Assembly: GCA_012295275.1 (NCBI GenBank)
Contig: CM022671.1
Location: forward strand, 32,619,927-32,683,926
From: Chrysomallon squamiferum
Lineage: Eukaryota; Mollusca; Gastropoda; Neomphalida; Peltospiridae
Direction of reading: 5' to 3'
Length of the DNA stretch: 64,000 nt
The notes under the pieces were generated by a model. The model had not been told where the DNA came from, ran no database searches, and was given only the letters and a program-made list of their open reading frames with translations. The translations under genes were made by a program, and so were the position numbers. Positions 1-23,186 of this stretch are shown piece by piece (the first letter of the stretch is position 1; each line of letters begins with the position of its first letter).

Positions 1-389
1 AAAAAAATATTGATGCAGATGTGTATAAACGGAAAACAGGAAAACAAAAATACATTTAAAATATTTGGTTATTTATCAGTGACATCAGCATTAAGTGACT
101 AGGAGATTAGTTGTTTGTAGAATGACCATCCTGAAGAGGTTAGAATGTCATCAGAGTTCAGGTTAGGAACTGACCATGAGGCCAAACATTGCTAGTTACA
201 AAACATAACAACAGTATGCACAAGGAGGACTGAACTAGAATTAATTTGATAAAACAATTTTTAATTTTAAATTAAAAAAAATATATCCATAAAAAAACTG
301 GTTTCATTATAAATAATTCAATACAAAAATAATAATAAAATAAAATGAAAAAATTATATTTAGGTAAAATAGTAGTGACTGTTTTTCAC
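1..389. other. Intron of MCCC1, no exon seen
   Basis: AT-rich sequence downstream of the splice donor at 389-388 on the minus strand. I see no frame on either strand that continues the carboxylase or encodes a biotinyl domain, so this is read as intron. Confidence 0.6.
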
Positions 390-8828
<8,439 letters not shown>

Positions 8829-9089
8829 TGTAAATATCAAAGATAAGCAAAATATCGAGTTTATTGTCTTTTGATCAATGTTATAAGCAGTCTGTATGCT
8901 GGAGTTATCGTTCTTTAAAGTACCTTTTCGAACGAAACAAAAAGACTGAGTCACACACTCCAGCACATAAGCAGCATAGATGTTTCAAACGCATTTGCCT
9001 CTCTTGCTCATCCTTTATTAATCGATATTGAAGTTAATTTATTTCTCCAAAATTAAAGACTAAAATGAATAAATGAATAAATAAATGGA

Positions 9090-9247
9090 TAATATAATAT
9101 AATATAATATAATATAATATAATATAATACAAATATAAATATAATATAATATAAAAATATAAAATAAAATAAAATAAAATAAAATAAAATAAAATAAAAT
9201 AAAATAATATAATATAATATAATATAATATAATATAATATAATATAA
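9090..9247. repeat. (AATAT)n / (AAAAT)n pentanucleotide array
   Basis: Blocks of AATAT units enclose a central block of AAAAT units, so one array carries two related pentamers. It lies just upstream of the MCCC1 5' end. Confidence 0.95.
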
Positions 9248-9330
9248 AACAAAATACCAGCCCCAAAAAGGTCCTGGACATAATTTTGTTTCAAGAGTTT
9301 AAAATATGAAGTGACTTAAAATATTTATAC

Positions 9331-9385
<55 letters not shown>

Positions 9386-9585
9386 GAAATTATGATAAAA
9401 AAAAAAAAAAATAAAAAAAAAAAAAAAAATCAAACTAGAAATTATGCATATATTAAACCTAACAGTAGTAACTGTGGCAACAATCTTTTTTCTTTTCTTT
9501 TCTTTTTCTCTCTCTCTCTCTTTTTTTTTCTAACAAAAAGCCGATGTTTCATAAAAAAAATATTATCATTACACTAAAGTCAGAG

Positions 9586-9622
<37 letters not shown>

Positions 9623-9771
9623 AATAATAACAATAATAATAGAAGATGAAAAGATGAAAGAGCATATTATTATGAAACAAATATTGATTCGTCAGACTCG
9701 GACAAAAGCTGAAAAAAAAAATTTAATATAATTACAAAATCTGAGGCTTTTTATTGATTTTCTGCATTTAC

Positions 9772-9930
9772 CTGCAGACGTTGTTGAACTGCTTCGATTG
9801 TTTCGAGATCGTATAAAATCAGCAGACGACAGGTGTGAAACACAAAGAATAAAAACAATGTTGCCTCAGTGCCGTCTGCGTATTCCGCGAACAAAGGCAA
9901 ATGGATGCGGTGAATACAGAACCGCGTATT
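9772..9930 (-). other. Candidate upstream noncoding exon or promoter of MCCC1
   Basis: This stretch is distinctly less AT-rich and richer in CpG than its surroundings. On the minus strand it ends in a good donor, CTGCAG followed by GTAAATG, with the exon ending at 9772. It would be a 5' UTR exon splicing toward the coding exon at 8828, but I could not pick a matching acceptor. It could equally be the promoter. Confidence 0.25.
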
Positions 9931-10433
9931 GAACTTCGGCTAATAAAATTATTTTTAGAGTAAGGAATCGAGATTAAGAAAATAAAATTATTATTACATT
10001 CTAAGGGTAATTTTATTTTAAATTATTTATTTACATGTTTATTTGTTTATTAATTAACAATTAATTTTCTTCTTCTTCTTTTTTTTTTTTGATTAATGTT
10101 TTGGACGCTTTCGTGCAGGATAATTTTTAAAACTTGTATCTCAAATAAAAAATTAAATGAAATTTATGATAGCCGTAAGCATTTAAACGTATAAAGAGTG
10201 GAATTACATTATTCTTATTAAATTAAACATCATAATTTACTTTCGGCCTCTCTCTTTGCTTACATAATTAATATCTGTCTATATTTAATGGCCGTCACAT
10301 ATTCAAGATAAACAAAATTTCAGTATATAGAACAAGAAAAAAATAATTTTTGTCATAACAAGTATCCAGAGAAAGTTTTCAAATTGTCAATCCATGTATT
10401 TTAATGAACCTATAAAATATAATTTTTTGATGG

Positions 10434-10434
<1 letters not shown>

Positions 10435-10479
<45 letters not shown>
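10435..10479. repeat. (AC)n microsatellite
   Basis: Perfect AC dinucleotide run in the intergenic region between MCCC1 and NXN. Confidence 0.95.
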
Positions 10480-10484
<5 letters not shown>

Positions 10485-11328
10485 CTCCTAATTCGATACT
10501 GCTTTATACTGAACACTAGTTAAACGAACAAAACTTTAATGGCAATTTTAAGCATCCCAATTACTGTTAAAACAACAATCTGTCTCAAATTAATTACTAT
10601 ATATTATGCAGAGTGTCTTTTTATCAGACATTTGCAATTCTGTACTGAACTAATTTATTATCTGAACTGCACGGTATAGTACACTGTGTCAAGTTCAGCC
10701 AACATTACTTTATCTGTACGACTTTGTCTAGATCCAACAGCCTTAGATAGTTTAATAATCAGACATCAAAAGCATTCCTTTCATTTCCAGGAAACTACAA
10801 CTCACTTTATAGATTTAACAGAAGTGACAGCTCCATGTTTTCTATAATTAAGAAGTTTCTAAGATAGTGGCAATCTAATGAAAGAGGTTTAGCTGTTTTT
10901 ACCGAATAAGAATAAGAATAAAAAAATAAATGAATAAATGAATACATGAATAAATGAATAATGACGATGATGATGGAGACGATAGTTTTCACGTGATGGT
11001 AATGATAATGATAATAATAAACGTACCTGTTTTCTGAACATATTTATTTACTGTTTATACAAAATGAATATAAAGTGGGTGATGGAGATTATGGAGATGA
11101 TGCAGATTTTCTAACCACACCTTGGCGCCGCTGGTACTGGACAACCTCGTAATTCGATGTCAATTTGCTCATCAAAAAACGTTTATCAAGCCCTTTTCGT
11201 TTACATTCTGTTATTATTCCAGACGATTTTGACAGTGCTGTACATTACTTTTTCGTTAAATAATTAAAAATAAAATATATCTGTTATTCACTTTTTAATT
11301 TATTTTTAACATCATCATTGTCAACATA

Positions 11329-11378
<50 letters not shown>

Positions 11379-11390
11379 TATTATTATTAC
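11329..11390. repeat. (GAT)n trinucleotide repeat
   Basis: GAT units that turn into GATTAT units and then ATT, typical of an ageing trinucleotide array. Confidence 0.9.
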
Positions 11391-11908
11391 ATTTACTAAC
11401 ACGTTAGTTTCTATGTCGTGGCTTAAATCATACTGACACTTTATTATATTGCAGTTAGCCTTTATTATTAGCAAAGATTACAATTCATTATGTATAAACG
11501 AATAACGTGGTAATGTAGAAAATGTTTTTATGCTGTTAGTTCGCACTAAACGGTACACGTTAGGAAGATATTATATTCGCTCAGCTGACAAGAACTACAC
11601 GAAAGAATTGCCAAAATAAATAAGGACTAGCTAGCTAGAACACTAATTCTATCATTTTCTCTTTTACTGTTTTCAAAACACCTACTTGTCAGAGGTTCCT
11701 ATATACAAATAGTCACATTCACACAAACAGTGCTAAAATAACAGTATACTTAGTTCTGTGCTTTATGTTTATTTGATTATTAGACGTCTGTCGACAATAA
11801 GAGCGCCTTATCTTAACTTCTATCGAATAAAATTAGTTACGTAAGAAGCCTCGTTTTGGACAAACAGCAGTCACAAAAAAATCCAAACAACAACAACAAC
11901 ATAAATAT

Positions 11909-11914
<6 letters not shown>

Positions 11915-11947
<33 letters not shown>

Positions 11948-11951
11948 CTAC

Positions 11952-12008
<57 letters not shown>

Positions 12009-12009
12009 T
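11915..12009. repeat. Poly-A run followed by (AAT)n array
   Basis: About 30 A residues, a short CCCTAC spacer, then about 19 AAT units, upstream of NXN. No retroposon body was recognised to its left. Confidence 0.9.
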
Positions 12010-12477
12010 AAAAAACAAACAAAAAACCCCGTACCTTTTAATTAATTATATCTACTATGTTTACTACTTTATTATAATACTGTTTCAAAGGTACATACTC
12101 AAACATACACTGATACAGACACACATACACATATGCAGACACGTAACTACCATCACGCAGATATACCAGGTATTAAATTCATAGAAAGAAGAATTTAAAA
12201 AAATGCAATAAATAAAGTAACAAAATAAACTGAATTTTATGTCGGCTTCCGCTAAAATGTAGCAGAAATGCAATAAAAATAAAATCTGTTTTACGAAACA
12301 TTCTAATTTTGATAATGAAAGTGACTCAAATGCTCTACCGTAGGTCGACACGACACGACAATAAACGTTTCTATTTTTAGCTCAATATCGGCACACGACG
12401 TGTTAGAGTCGGTCGTGCACGCTCTGTCTGGCTGTGTCTGAGGATTTTACCGTTATCTGTCTGTTCGATGGGACAAA

Positions 12478-13396
12478 ATGGCTAGTAGAATTGAAATTCT
12501 ACTTGGAGAAAATGTCATCAAAAACAACGGCGATAAATTTTCTGTAAAGTCTTTGTGCGGGAAGGATAAAATTGTAGGGATTTACTTCTCCGCTAACTGG
12601 TGTCCGCCTTGTAAGAACTTCACACCAAAGCTGACGGATTTTTACAAGAAAATTAAGAGATCTGAAAAAGGGAGTTCGTTCGAGATTGTGTTTGTTAGTT
12701 GGGACAAAGATGACGCCAGTTTTAGGGAACATCTGAAAACAATGCCTTGGTTAGCGGTGCCTTATTCAGATAGGGAAAGAAAGGTAAGAATATATATATA
12801 TTATTATATATATTTCTTTTACAAATCAATTCACATTTTTGTCTTTTGTTGTCTTGACGCACCGAGTCGAATGACATTCTATAATTCTTTCATTTAGAAT
12901 TTTAGGTAGAAACGCTTTAACGTAAAAAAATAAAATAAAATAAAATAAAAGCTAAAACAAATACTTGTATCAGTTTTTATATTTTATACTTTTGAAAAGA
13001 TAAAATATTCCCAGGAGTAATATTAATTTTTGTTTTAGATAAAATCAGTTAAATTAATACAGACTAATTTAGTAATTAATTATAATTTGTGGGCTGTCTA
13101 AGTTACGCCATTCTGATTACAGTTTTATTATAACTGTGTTACTTTGTATATATTATCATAGCGAGGTACCCAAACGTAGCTTGTTAAAGGCATCAACATA
13201 CGATCTGTTTGCATAAAATTATATTTGTAATCAAATTAAATATAATCCTTATACTTGTTTGGATATGTCGATTACGTAAATTAACATGAAATAGTAAAAC
13301 AGTAACTCTAATTATTATTATTATTATTATTATTATTTAAAAATTGTTTTAAAGCTACAATTTTAATTCCTCCAGCACCTAATCTTTCTGTGTGTA

Positions 13397-13456
<60 letters not shown>

Positions 13457-14312
13457 TACACAAAACTAGTCATATACACATACATAACATTCACACTGTA
13501 TTGTCTCAAATCACACACAGATCATTACAGGTACACAAACGCACACACCAAACATACAGTATTTAACATTTAAAACTGCAATTAATACATTGAATGTTTG
13601 TTATTATTAAATATTTAATTAGTATTGAATGTATTATCCACAATTCATGCCATACATAAATGTATGAATGACATGAAAAACATGTTCTGTAAATCATAAA
13701 CACAAACATTTACTGATATTTATTTAGTCATGATACAATATATTGATTACTACTGGTGATTTTTTAAATTATTTTGTTTTAATACTGAAACCTAACCACA
13801 TGTTGGTCTTAAACATAATGCAGGTAATACCTTAATTTATACATTTTTAATATCTTGTATCCTAGGATTACAAATTTACATGAGACCTACCTAGCATGCA
13901 TACTCCATATTTTTAGTTTTTATGTTTGTAATATATCTTAATGATGCCCTTTCTTGTAAGAAATACTTCTGCTGTTAAAGTGATATAAAGTGAAATAGGT
14001 GTTTGGAAAACAGTTTCAAATATCGTTACAAATTTTACTGGTTTTACATTTGATAAAAATCGCAAGATGAAAAATACACTTGTTGAAGTTCAAAAACTAA
14101 TTATGAACTTAGTGTCATTGTTTTGTTTAGACACAGAAATTTTATTAATTAATAATGAACTGTGACATTTGTATTTAATAAAATAATAATGATAATTAAT
14201 AAAATAATACTTTTTACAAGAAAAATATTGATAATTATAATTAATAATGTGTAATTAAAAAAATAAATTAAAGAAGAATAAACTATTATTATTCATATTT
14301 TTAATATTTATA

Positions 14313-14367
<55 letters not shown>

Positions 14368-16595
14368 TTTACTTTTGATTTTTTTTTTTTACCTCATGAT
14401 TATGGTATTTGAAGTCCAGGCTTGGCAGAATGACAAATATTTAAATGGTTGCTGTTATTAGATATAGTCCTTGATTTATTGATCAAACACAGTAACTGGA
14501 CAGAATTCTTGCATTCTTAATAACGTGCTGAATCAGATATTGTGGAAGTTATGTTTAATTTAAATCCGCTGGAAAAGGAAAGAAAAGAAAACAACAAAGA
14601 AAACTATGAGAAAAAAAGTCCAACTTAATTTTCCATTTTCTTTATATCACTTTGTCTTATCTAGATTCCTTATGCATATTAAATTAAATATATGGAATTT
14701 CTGTGAAAAGATGTAGAGTTTATTACCATGGAAACCTAAAGTGAGACTTGTAAAAAAAAAAAAAAAAAAAAAATGTTATGTTTAGACAGAAATATATTAA
14801 AAAGTCTTTGAAAACAAAATAGAAAACATACTATTTACCAATAAAACAAAATTTAATATCCCCCCCCAATAAACACAAACACAGATACTAGAGACCAAAA
14901 TTATTAATACAATATATCTGCGTTCATTTATTTGTTATTTATTTTCTCTCAGAATTCTGCACAGTATTATTTTGTTTGTTTGTTTGTTATATCCTCTAAT
15001 GCTATTACTCATGATGTGAATTCAGCTAACTTAAATAAACTGTTGCTGGAAGAAAACATCTTGCTGTGTGGACCACCTCATAGTGCGAGATAGTGCATTG
15101 TGTGTGACACTTCTGACTATACTTACCACACAAAGAAATAACACATTCACTGCTGTAGTTACACAAACAGACATTTCATGATATTCTTTACACCAAATTA
15201 TGTCAATAAATGCAATGCAAGCTGTATTATTATTAATTTGTTATGTACATAATAAATTATGTAATACCATTAATAAGTTTAGTTTTTTTCTCATTCCAAA
15301 TATTCCCTTTCTACAGCTTTTTCTTGTTCCAGCCATTTCCTTTTTAGGTATTTTTTTTTGTTTCAGTCATTTCCTGTCAGATTTTTTTTCGTTCTAGCAA
15401 TTTCTTTTCTATATCTTTTTTAGTTTTTCTTATTCAGACCATTTCCTTTCCTTTGTTTGTTTCTGTATAATAGCCGTTTGTATTTTTTTTCTTGAAGTTT
15501 TAAAAATAAATCTATTTGATGCAGTATTTTCATAAATGGTTATTAAAAGATCTGATTTATCTTATTTATGTAATTATTCAAAGAGAATAACAAAAGAACA
15601 AAAACAAACACAAAAACAAATAAAAACCACAAACCCTCCAAAAAAACATAAGGAACAAAATAGTTTAAGAACTTTAATTATTAATTTGATTGGAAAAGTT
15701 TAGATATAAAAGTCAGAGAATATGTCACCTGACCTATAGGAAAGGGTAAAAAAAAAAAAAAATCACTTCACACCTTTTTTTTATGTTTACCTGAAGTTCT
15801 ATTGTAAATTTCATTGCCCAGTCACTTCAAGGTGAGACTTCATTCTTTACAGCAGTGACCCTGGGTCAAAGGTCACTTTTCACTGAAATAACAAAAAGAG
15901 ACACTGTTGGCTGTGCAGTGTGTGTTTTTGTACAAGGTCTGTTTGTTTGGTTTGGAGGTGGAAAGTTGGCTAAGGATTTGTTTCCTTTTAGAAAAGTTTG
16001 ATCAGAATCTCAAACTGTTGAAAATCAGAAAATACAAAAATAGTTACTCTTGTAAACTAAGAGGCTTTTCATTATAAATTTATCAGACATGGTATGGTGT
16101 ATATGTTGTGTTTTGTGTTGTTTGTGTATGTGTGTGTGTGAATATTTATGACCAAAATTCAACAGTTAAAATAATATTACCATTGTGAAGGACATTTTAA
16201 GACTCAGTGGGGCAGTATTGAGGCCTGTGTTTGTCCAGCAAGGTTTGTGATTATTTTTCATGGGTCAGCTGACTGTTACACAGCCACACTGACATTTGTG
16301 TTACAGACAGTGACACATCTCTGACAGATGATAGTGTGTGCTGTTTGTTCATTGTCATCTCTCATTTGTAGAATGTCAAAACAAAAAAAAATCCAGGTAA
16401 ATGACAAATGTCTGTGGTGTGTGTGTAGATGGAAGGAGGAGCATGTGTACTGGTGTGGAGGTAGGACATAATTATGTGTTCTTGGGTGAGAAATTTGATT
16501 AGCTTTGTAGGTAGAAGATTTGTATATGTGGTGTGTTTGTGTGTCATTTTGAGTCTGGATCTGAATTTTTGCCAGAAATTGGTAGTCCTCAGATA

Positions 16596-16641
<46 letters not shown>

Positions 16642-19600
16642 AGATGTCATTGCAATTCTGCAGTTAGAGTTGGGTTTGGAATTGATAATCAAGATGCAGG
16701 TCTTTTACAGACCAGCTTGAAGAACTTTACAATAATCACCATAGGTTAGGGCTGGTTTTTGGCTTCTAGTCCTAGAGGTTCAAGGAAAAAACATATTTCT
16801 TTTAGCAGTGATAAGTGGATTTCTGTTTGCTAAAAACAGACTGCAGTATGATCTATTTACTAGACAGCTTAGGACCAAGGAATGGCAGTTTGATGGCCAC
16901 TGGAGTTCAGCTTAATTATTGTTATGAGGTTTTTATGGACAGGCCTGGTCATGGTTTATGACTGTTGACCACTGGCTTCTGGAACAGAAGGTGAAATATG
17001 TTTATGATGACTTCTGAGGCAGACAGGTTAAATGGTTGTGAATGTTTTGTGAGTGATGGAGGTGCCAGTAAGTATTTTGGGTTATGGTCATGGCTTGTCA
17101 TAATTCTTCACTGATGAATGATCTCTTTGTTGTTTTAGTTTTAGATAATGTATTATAAGTACCTACATATGCAGTTTTAGGTTTCAAGATTCAGGCTAAG
17201 TACATTTGTGTATGTAGTGTTAAGTTTCTTCTTCAGACAAAGTTGTTGGAATGTTTTTGAAAGCTTTAAAAACATGTAATAATATGCACTATAATCTGTC
17301 TGTAGATATGGCTGTATATCTCTATTAGTTGTGTGTTTAGGCTAGTGTGTGTATATGACTGGATGTCTGAAGAAGCTTTTTAGATAAAAGGATGAATGTA
17401 GGAAGAAAGAATGGTAATGGAAGGAGTGAAAAGCAAACAAAAAAGAAGAAAGAAAGAAAAAAGATTAGAAATGTTTCTGTGATCCGTATAGGTAGCTGTT
17501 ACATCTGTCTGTGCGAGAGAGAGAGAGTGACGGAGAATGAAAGAAAGAAAGAATGATCTCTCAAGAAAGTGATGGATATGTGCTTACAAATGGTTTTGTG
17601 CTATTAAACAGATCTGAATTGTTCCTGCATCTGTCTTCATCTGTTTTCTCTACTTCCTGTCTGAGTGAGAAAGAGAAATATTTGAATAATTTTAAATGCA
17701 TTAAATTAAACTGAAAATTGCTTTCTTACAGTTAATCTGATAGAAAATCAAGTTTAACAACTGGCAGTGCCACTGATCTGAAGATAAGCGGCACTTCAGA
17801 ATTATTTCTCTCTTTTTCTTCGAATAGTTCTTCCTTTCTCCTTCTTGCTCTTCTGTTTACACTTTTCTTTTACTTCTGAAATTCTTGACTTGCACACAGG
17901 AATTGGCAGAACCAAAAAATGCCAGATCTGCACATCTATTGCCATTGGTGCTGTTGGAAGTTGTGAATGGATGATACAAAAAAGTATCATTTACACTTTT
18001 CTGTGCTCCTCACAGAAAAGAAAACTGGAAATTCGTGGCAGCCGTGTATCAGATTTTCTTTAAAGTTTGTTTGAGATCTGATGGCAGATTGGGCCCAGGA
18101 AATGCAGCAGTGATGTCTCTTGCAATAACTGATCCACACGAAAACAAGATATCAGCTCTCGGAGGCAATAAAGACTAACTAATGATACAAGTACCAGGTC
18201 TGAAAGTAAACACGAATTCATTCTTTGAAATTATAGTGAAAATAGCAACATTTAAATGCATATTTCTTGTTTTGTAAGAAACTGACATTAAAAATAATAT
18301 TGGTTAGACAGATTAACTAAATTTAATTAAAGTGAAATGTACTATCATTTTGATTTTAAATAAAAAAAATTTGATGAAACTATATCCCACCCAGGAAAAT
18401 GAAAATATAAATGAATTATTTTAATATCATGTAAGTAAACCAAATAAACTATTGGTTAAAATTTAACAGAAATTATTGCTTGATGGATCTACATCATTCA
18501 AACTCAGGAACACCCATCACAAAAAAATTCCCCCCAAAATAAAACAGCAACAAAAAACCCCCCAAAACATTTAAAAGTCATGTATCTGTTGAAAGATATG
18601 CATAGGTAAAAAAGGAGCAGAGAAAAAAAGAAAATGAGAATCTACAGTTCAAGGAAGCAGTTAAATATATGGAATGTCTGTTAAACTGACATGTAAGAAA
18701 TAAACTGTTCCTCTGACTCTTGTTGACATTTATTTCATTTTCACCTTCACTGCCATCCAAAATATTCCAGTTAAAAACAAATATAAATAAATAAAAGAAA
18801 TGAAACATAATAATAAATCAGGGGAAAAAAGTAACAAAGAAAATATTAATTATAAAATATAAGAAGTGAAATAATAGTAATAATAATAACATCAATCAAT
18901 TTAAAAAAAAAAGAACAACATATATATATATATATATAAAAGAAGAAAAAGTGGAGACAGAGAAATCAAATTCTTACAAGTTTTAATTTTTTGTTCAACT
19001 TTTTTTTGCTGTTTTTATGTAAAACTTAAAAAGTATTATTTTATATTAAAGAACAAATACATTTAAACACATTAAAATAAGCTAAACATATTAAAATATT
19101 TTAAGCACATTAAAATATGATTTCAACAGTGATTAAAAATACCAATTAGGGCCACTGACTTTTCTGCAAGAACTGAGAAGGTTAGTTACAAAGACAGAGA
19201 TATTTAATAATTCACATTTCCTCAGTTAATTATGAACAGAAGCTTGACGTCAGAAACAATTAAAAGCAAAACACAAAATAAAGTCCATTAAGTCTAGCAT
19301 CTTCACTGAAATAATCTGAGACAACCCTGCCTGCAAATATTTGCTCTTACCCACATTTACAAAAATGAAAGTGCTGATAAAAATACTGTAATCATTTCTC
19401 TGTACAAATAATAATCCCATAAGAGCCCTAGAAGAGAAAAATTGGCAAAAGCCATCTGTAAAAATGATTACCTTTCGTCTTCAAGTAAGCATGGCAGCAG
19501 AGATAAACATTATCTGGAGAGACGGGCTTTTGAGTCAACACGCATAATATGGCATTTTCATCAGCTCAGCTACTTCAGGTGATGCTCTGATGGCATCTTC

Positions 19601-21543
19601 TCTCAGTAGCAGTTATAATAATTTTGTTAAGGAGACAATATTATAAACTTTACTGCTACAAAAACATCTCCAGCTCTGCTCCAGAAGTTGTTTTTGAAGG
19701 TGCTGCAGCCATCATGAAACTGGGTAAATAGGTAAAATAAAATAAAAAAATAAAACAAAAAAGATTATTTTATAGATGTTGCATGTTTGCTGTTTGGTAA
19801 AGTTATTATTACTTGTTATTATTTTTTTTTTTCAAATTTCTTTCATGTGTACTGGTCTTGAATTAAGATATATATATATATTTATCATTTTTATTCAGTT
19901 GTTTTTCCTTTTATGAGTTCTTGGAAGAATATTTATCAATTTTGTTTCATTTTTGTAAGAAAAGTAACGTATTTTAATTAGATAACAAATTTAATTTCTT
20001 TTTCAGTAATCTTTCTCCCTAAATGATATAAATATATGAAAAGAATCATAAACTGATGCACAAGATGTGTAACATGGTGTCAAATCATGAATTAGCTTTG
20101 TGGATGAATCTTGTTTGTGGCTGTGTTAGGCTGAAACAAGATTAACAAGTGCAGCTAATTCAGAGATTGAGGACATTATGCTATTTGAAACAAAGAACCT
20201 TTGACACCTGATGACAAAGAAAATTCTGAGCAGCTTTGCATGGAACTCAATGACAGCACCAAGCTTTTATTCAAATTTTAGTGGGGAAATTAAAGAAGAA
20301 AAATATTTTGTGCATAAACGTGTTGTTATCGTTGAATCTTTGCTCTGATATAGTTCTTAAAAGCCCCAGACAGTTCAACCTCAGACACTGCTGAGCTGTT
20401 TGAGTGTTTCTGTACATTATTCAACTAACTGACGGTTGGGAAACCATTTGATATGTCCACTAATGTTGTTCTCACTTTGTTTTAAATATATTTATAGTGA
20501 TTGATATCAAAGTTAAAATCATTAACATCAGTAACACTAAGAATTAATATAGTATTTGAATATTTCTGACCCTATATAGTTATTTTAGTATTATGTGCGA
20601 AACATAGTTTTTGTATAATAATGGCATAAGAAAAAAATCTGCTTCATTCATGAATATTGTAGGAACTTGATCCCACTGGGTTGGAAAATCAGTAGTTAAA
20701 GGATGAGGGTGAAATGTGATTTTGAGGCCAGGAGTAGAAATGTGTATATGTTTGTGTGTGCACATACATAGTCATGTATCTATATTTTATGTATATGTAT
20801 GTATGTTGACTATGTGTGTATGTATACATATATATCTATAATCTGTATAGATGAATGTGTATTATTTGTGAACATGTGGTGTATCACCCTTCTCTTCAGC
20901 CTCTGACACATCTACAAGTCTGTATTCATTTTACTTTATCCATCCAACCAAAAAACACACGTACGTCTAAGACTTACCTGAAACATGTTGAAATAATAAA
21001 TATCAGAGACATTTTCAGGTGTGAAATCTCCAGGTACAGGTGTCTGTAGATAAACATGTGTTATTGTTTTTCTGCTGATAAAAGTAACCATTCTGACGCT
21101 GATGAGTCCTGGGAGATTGGACCCCCAGTGGGGGTAAGTGGTTTTGTGAGAAAACATTTTTTTACATATCTGCTTACCGAGGCACAGACAGGCAGCAAAA
21201 TGAAGCTGTTCAGCCTCTCATCAGGAAATGGTTTTCAGCTGGACAAATTGCTGTGTAAATTGTGCTGGTCATTCCTGGAATAAGATCAATATTTATGTAA
21301 CTCTCTTTCTTGAAGTTTGCCTTCTAATAGCCTTTGGCTTTCTGAATTCCAAGTCCCAGATTCTGAGTAGCTGAAATTATTTACATAATATGAAATCTTT
21401 CTGAGATCTTTTTAGATGCTGTATGACTTGCCCAGAGATAAAAAAGTGTTTCATATTTATATTAATGATACTGAAACAGTTACATAGTATTCTAATATCT
21501 CTTTTGTAATGTTAACTGTTGCATATGTATTCATAATAGGCTT

Positions 21544-21602
<59 letters not shown>

Positions 21603-23150
21603 CATAAACTTTCTCATGTGAAAAGACACAATCACTGACAAATACACATTCACACACACACACATACACACAAACACAAACTGCAAGACATTTATTAATA
21701 AACATGCCACAGAATACTTGCAGGAAAATAAACATCTTCAACAAAGAAATAAAAATCTAAAAATCATTAAGAAACATTTTATCTTATTTTATACTTTGTA
21801 GTTGTAATAAATATCACCATACTAATTCTTTGTTGAAAAAAAAAAAACAATAAAAAACCCCACACAAACAGCTTGGATAACATTTTATTTTTAAATGCTT
21901 TTTTTAAATGCTATCTCAGCTTTGTTTTAAATTAATTTCACATCAAACATTTTAATATGGCTTCATGTTAACGATATTAGTGTAAACATTAAAATTATCT
22001 GAGGTTTTAATAATATATTAAATTTACATTTTTTTAATTTCTTTTTACACCTTACATTAATGCATAGTTTGGCAGTCATTGCATACATAATAATTTAAAT
22101 CACAAACTCATTTTTAATCATTAAAACAAGAAAAAAATCATTATGTTACAAAAAATGTTTACTGTACAGTAATCATTAACTTAGAAGTTAATGTGTCATG
22201 TAATGTTTATTTGCAGTTTATGGTTATTAGTTAAGTGTTTTGGCTAAGCCTCACCTCATAAATGATTTAGCCAGATAAATTCAGCATTTAAAAAAAAAAA
22301 TTATAATGAATGCTGAGAGGGGGAAAAAAAAGAAGAAAAATGTAGAACCTTCTTTGAAATGTATTAAGGTAGAAAACATAAAGTTTTATTGTTACAGTCT
22401 AACACTGCAGCTCTCAAACTAGACAAAATATATTTGTAAACCTTAAATTGTTTTGTAAATGGATACCAATGCTTACAGTTAATAAAGTATGATAACAATT
22501 TTAATTTGAAGAATAAGAATTTTTTAATTTGAAAATGTTAGTTATTTATTCTAAATAATAAAAAGCCAGGATGCAGGTATAAACTGAAATAATGTTATTT
22601 ATGGTGTTTTCTCAATGATGAACATAAAACTTTGAATTTTTTTGGTGTTATTGTTACTTTTTAATCTTCTTGCAGGACAAACTTACCAAGAAGTTCCGAG
22701 TACAAGGGATACCCAAATTTGTTCTGCTGGATGGTGAGACTGGAAAAGTAATAACAGTGGATGGATTCCTTCACCTGTCTGAGGATGAGAATGGACTTGA
22801 TTTCCCATGGCGCACAAAGCCATTGCACGATATCATCAAAGGGACACTACTCAGTGGCAAAGAGGAAGTGGATGCAGCCACTGCTCTTAGAGGCAAAATT
22901 GTTGGACTTTATTTTTCAGCTCACTGGGTAAGATTTTTTGTTTTTATTTTTGTTTATTAACATTATATTTTTGTTTTATTTTATTTTAATTTTATTTACA
23001 TTAAAAAGAAAATTGTTGGAGTTTTATTTTTCATCTTGTTGGGTGATAGTTTTTGTTTTTGTTTTTTCTGTATTGTATTGTATTGTATTATTTCTTATTT
23101 TACTTTATTTTATTTTATTTTATTTTATTTTTTATTATTATTTTTGTTTT

Positions 23151-23186
<36 letters not shown>

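Larger units (their letters stand above)
8829..12477. other. Intergenic region between divergent MCCC1 and NXN
   Basis: Holds the 5' flanks of both head-to-head genes. Most of it is AT-rich with (ATAAT)n, (AAT)n, poly-A, (AC)n and (GAT)n tracts. GC content and CpGs rise near 9770-9950 and again near 12340-12477, the two most promoter-like stretches. I could not define a TATA box or transcription start with confidence. Confidence 0.6.
12784..22675. other. NXN intron 1 (9.9 kb), no gene seen
   Basis: Very large first intron. It contains (CA)n at 13401-13454, (ATT)n at 14326-14367, a 37-base poly-A at 16601-16637 and (TC)n at 21545-21601. The stretch 15800-18100 is less AT-rich and could hold an old mobile element or enhancers, but I found no open frame with splice sites on either strand. 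Confidence 0.6.
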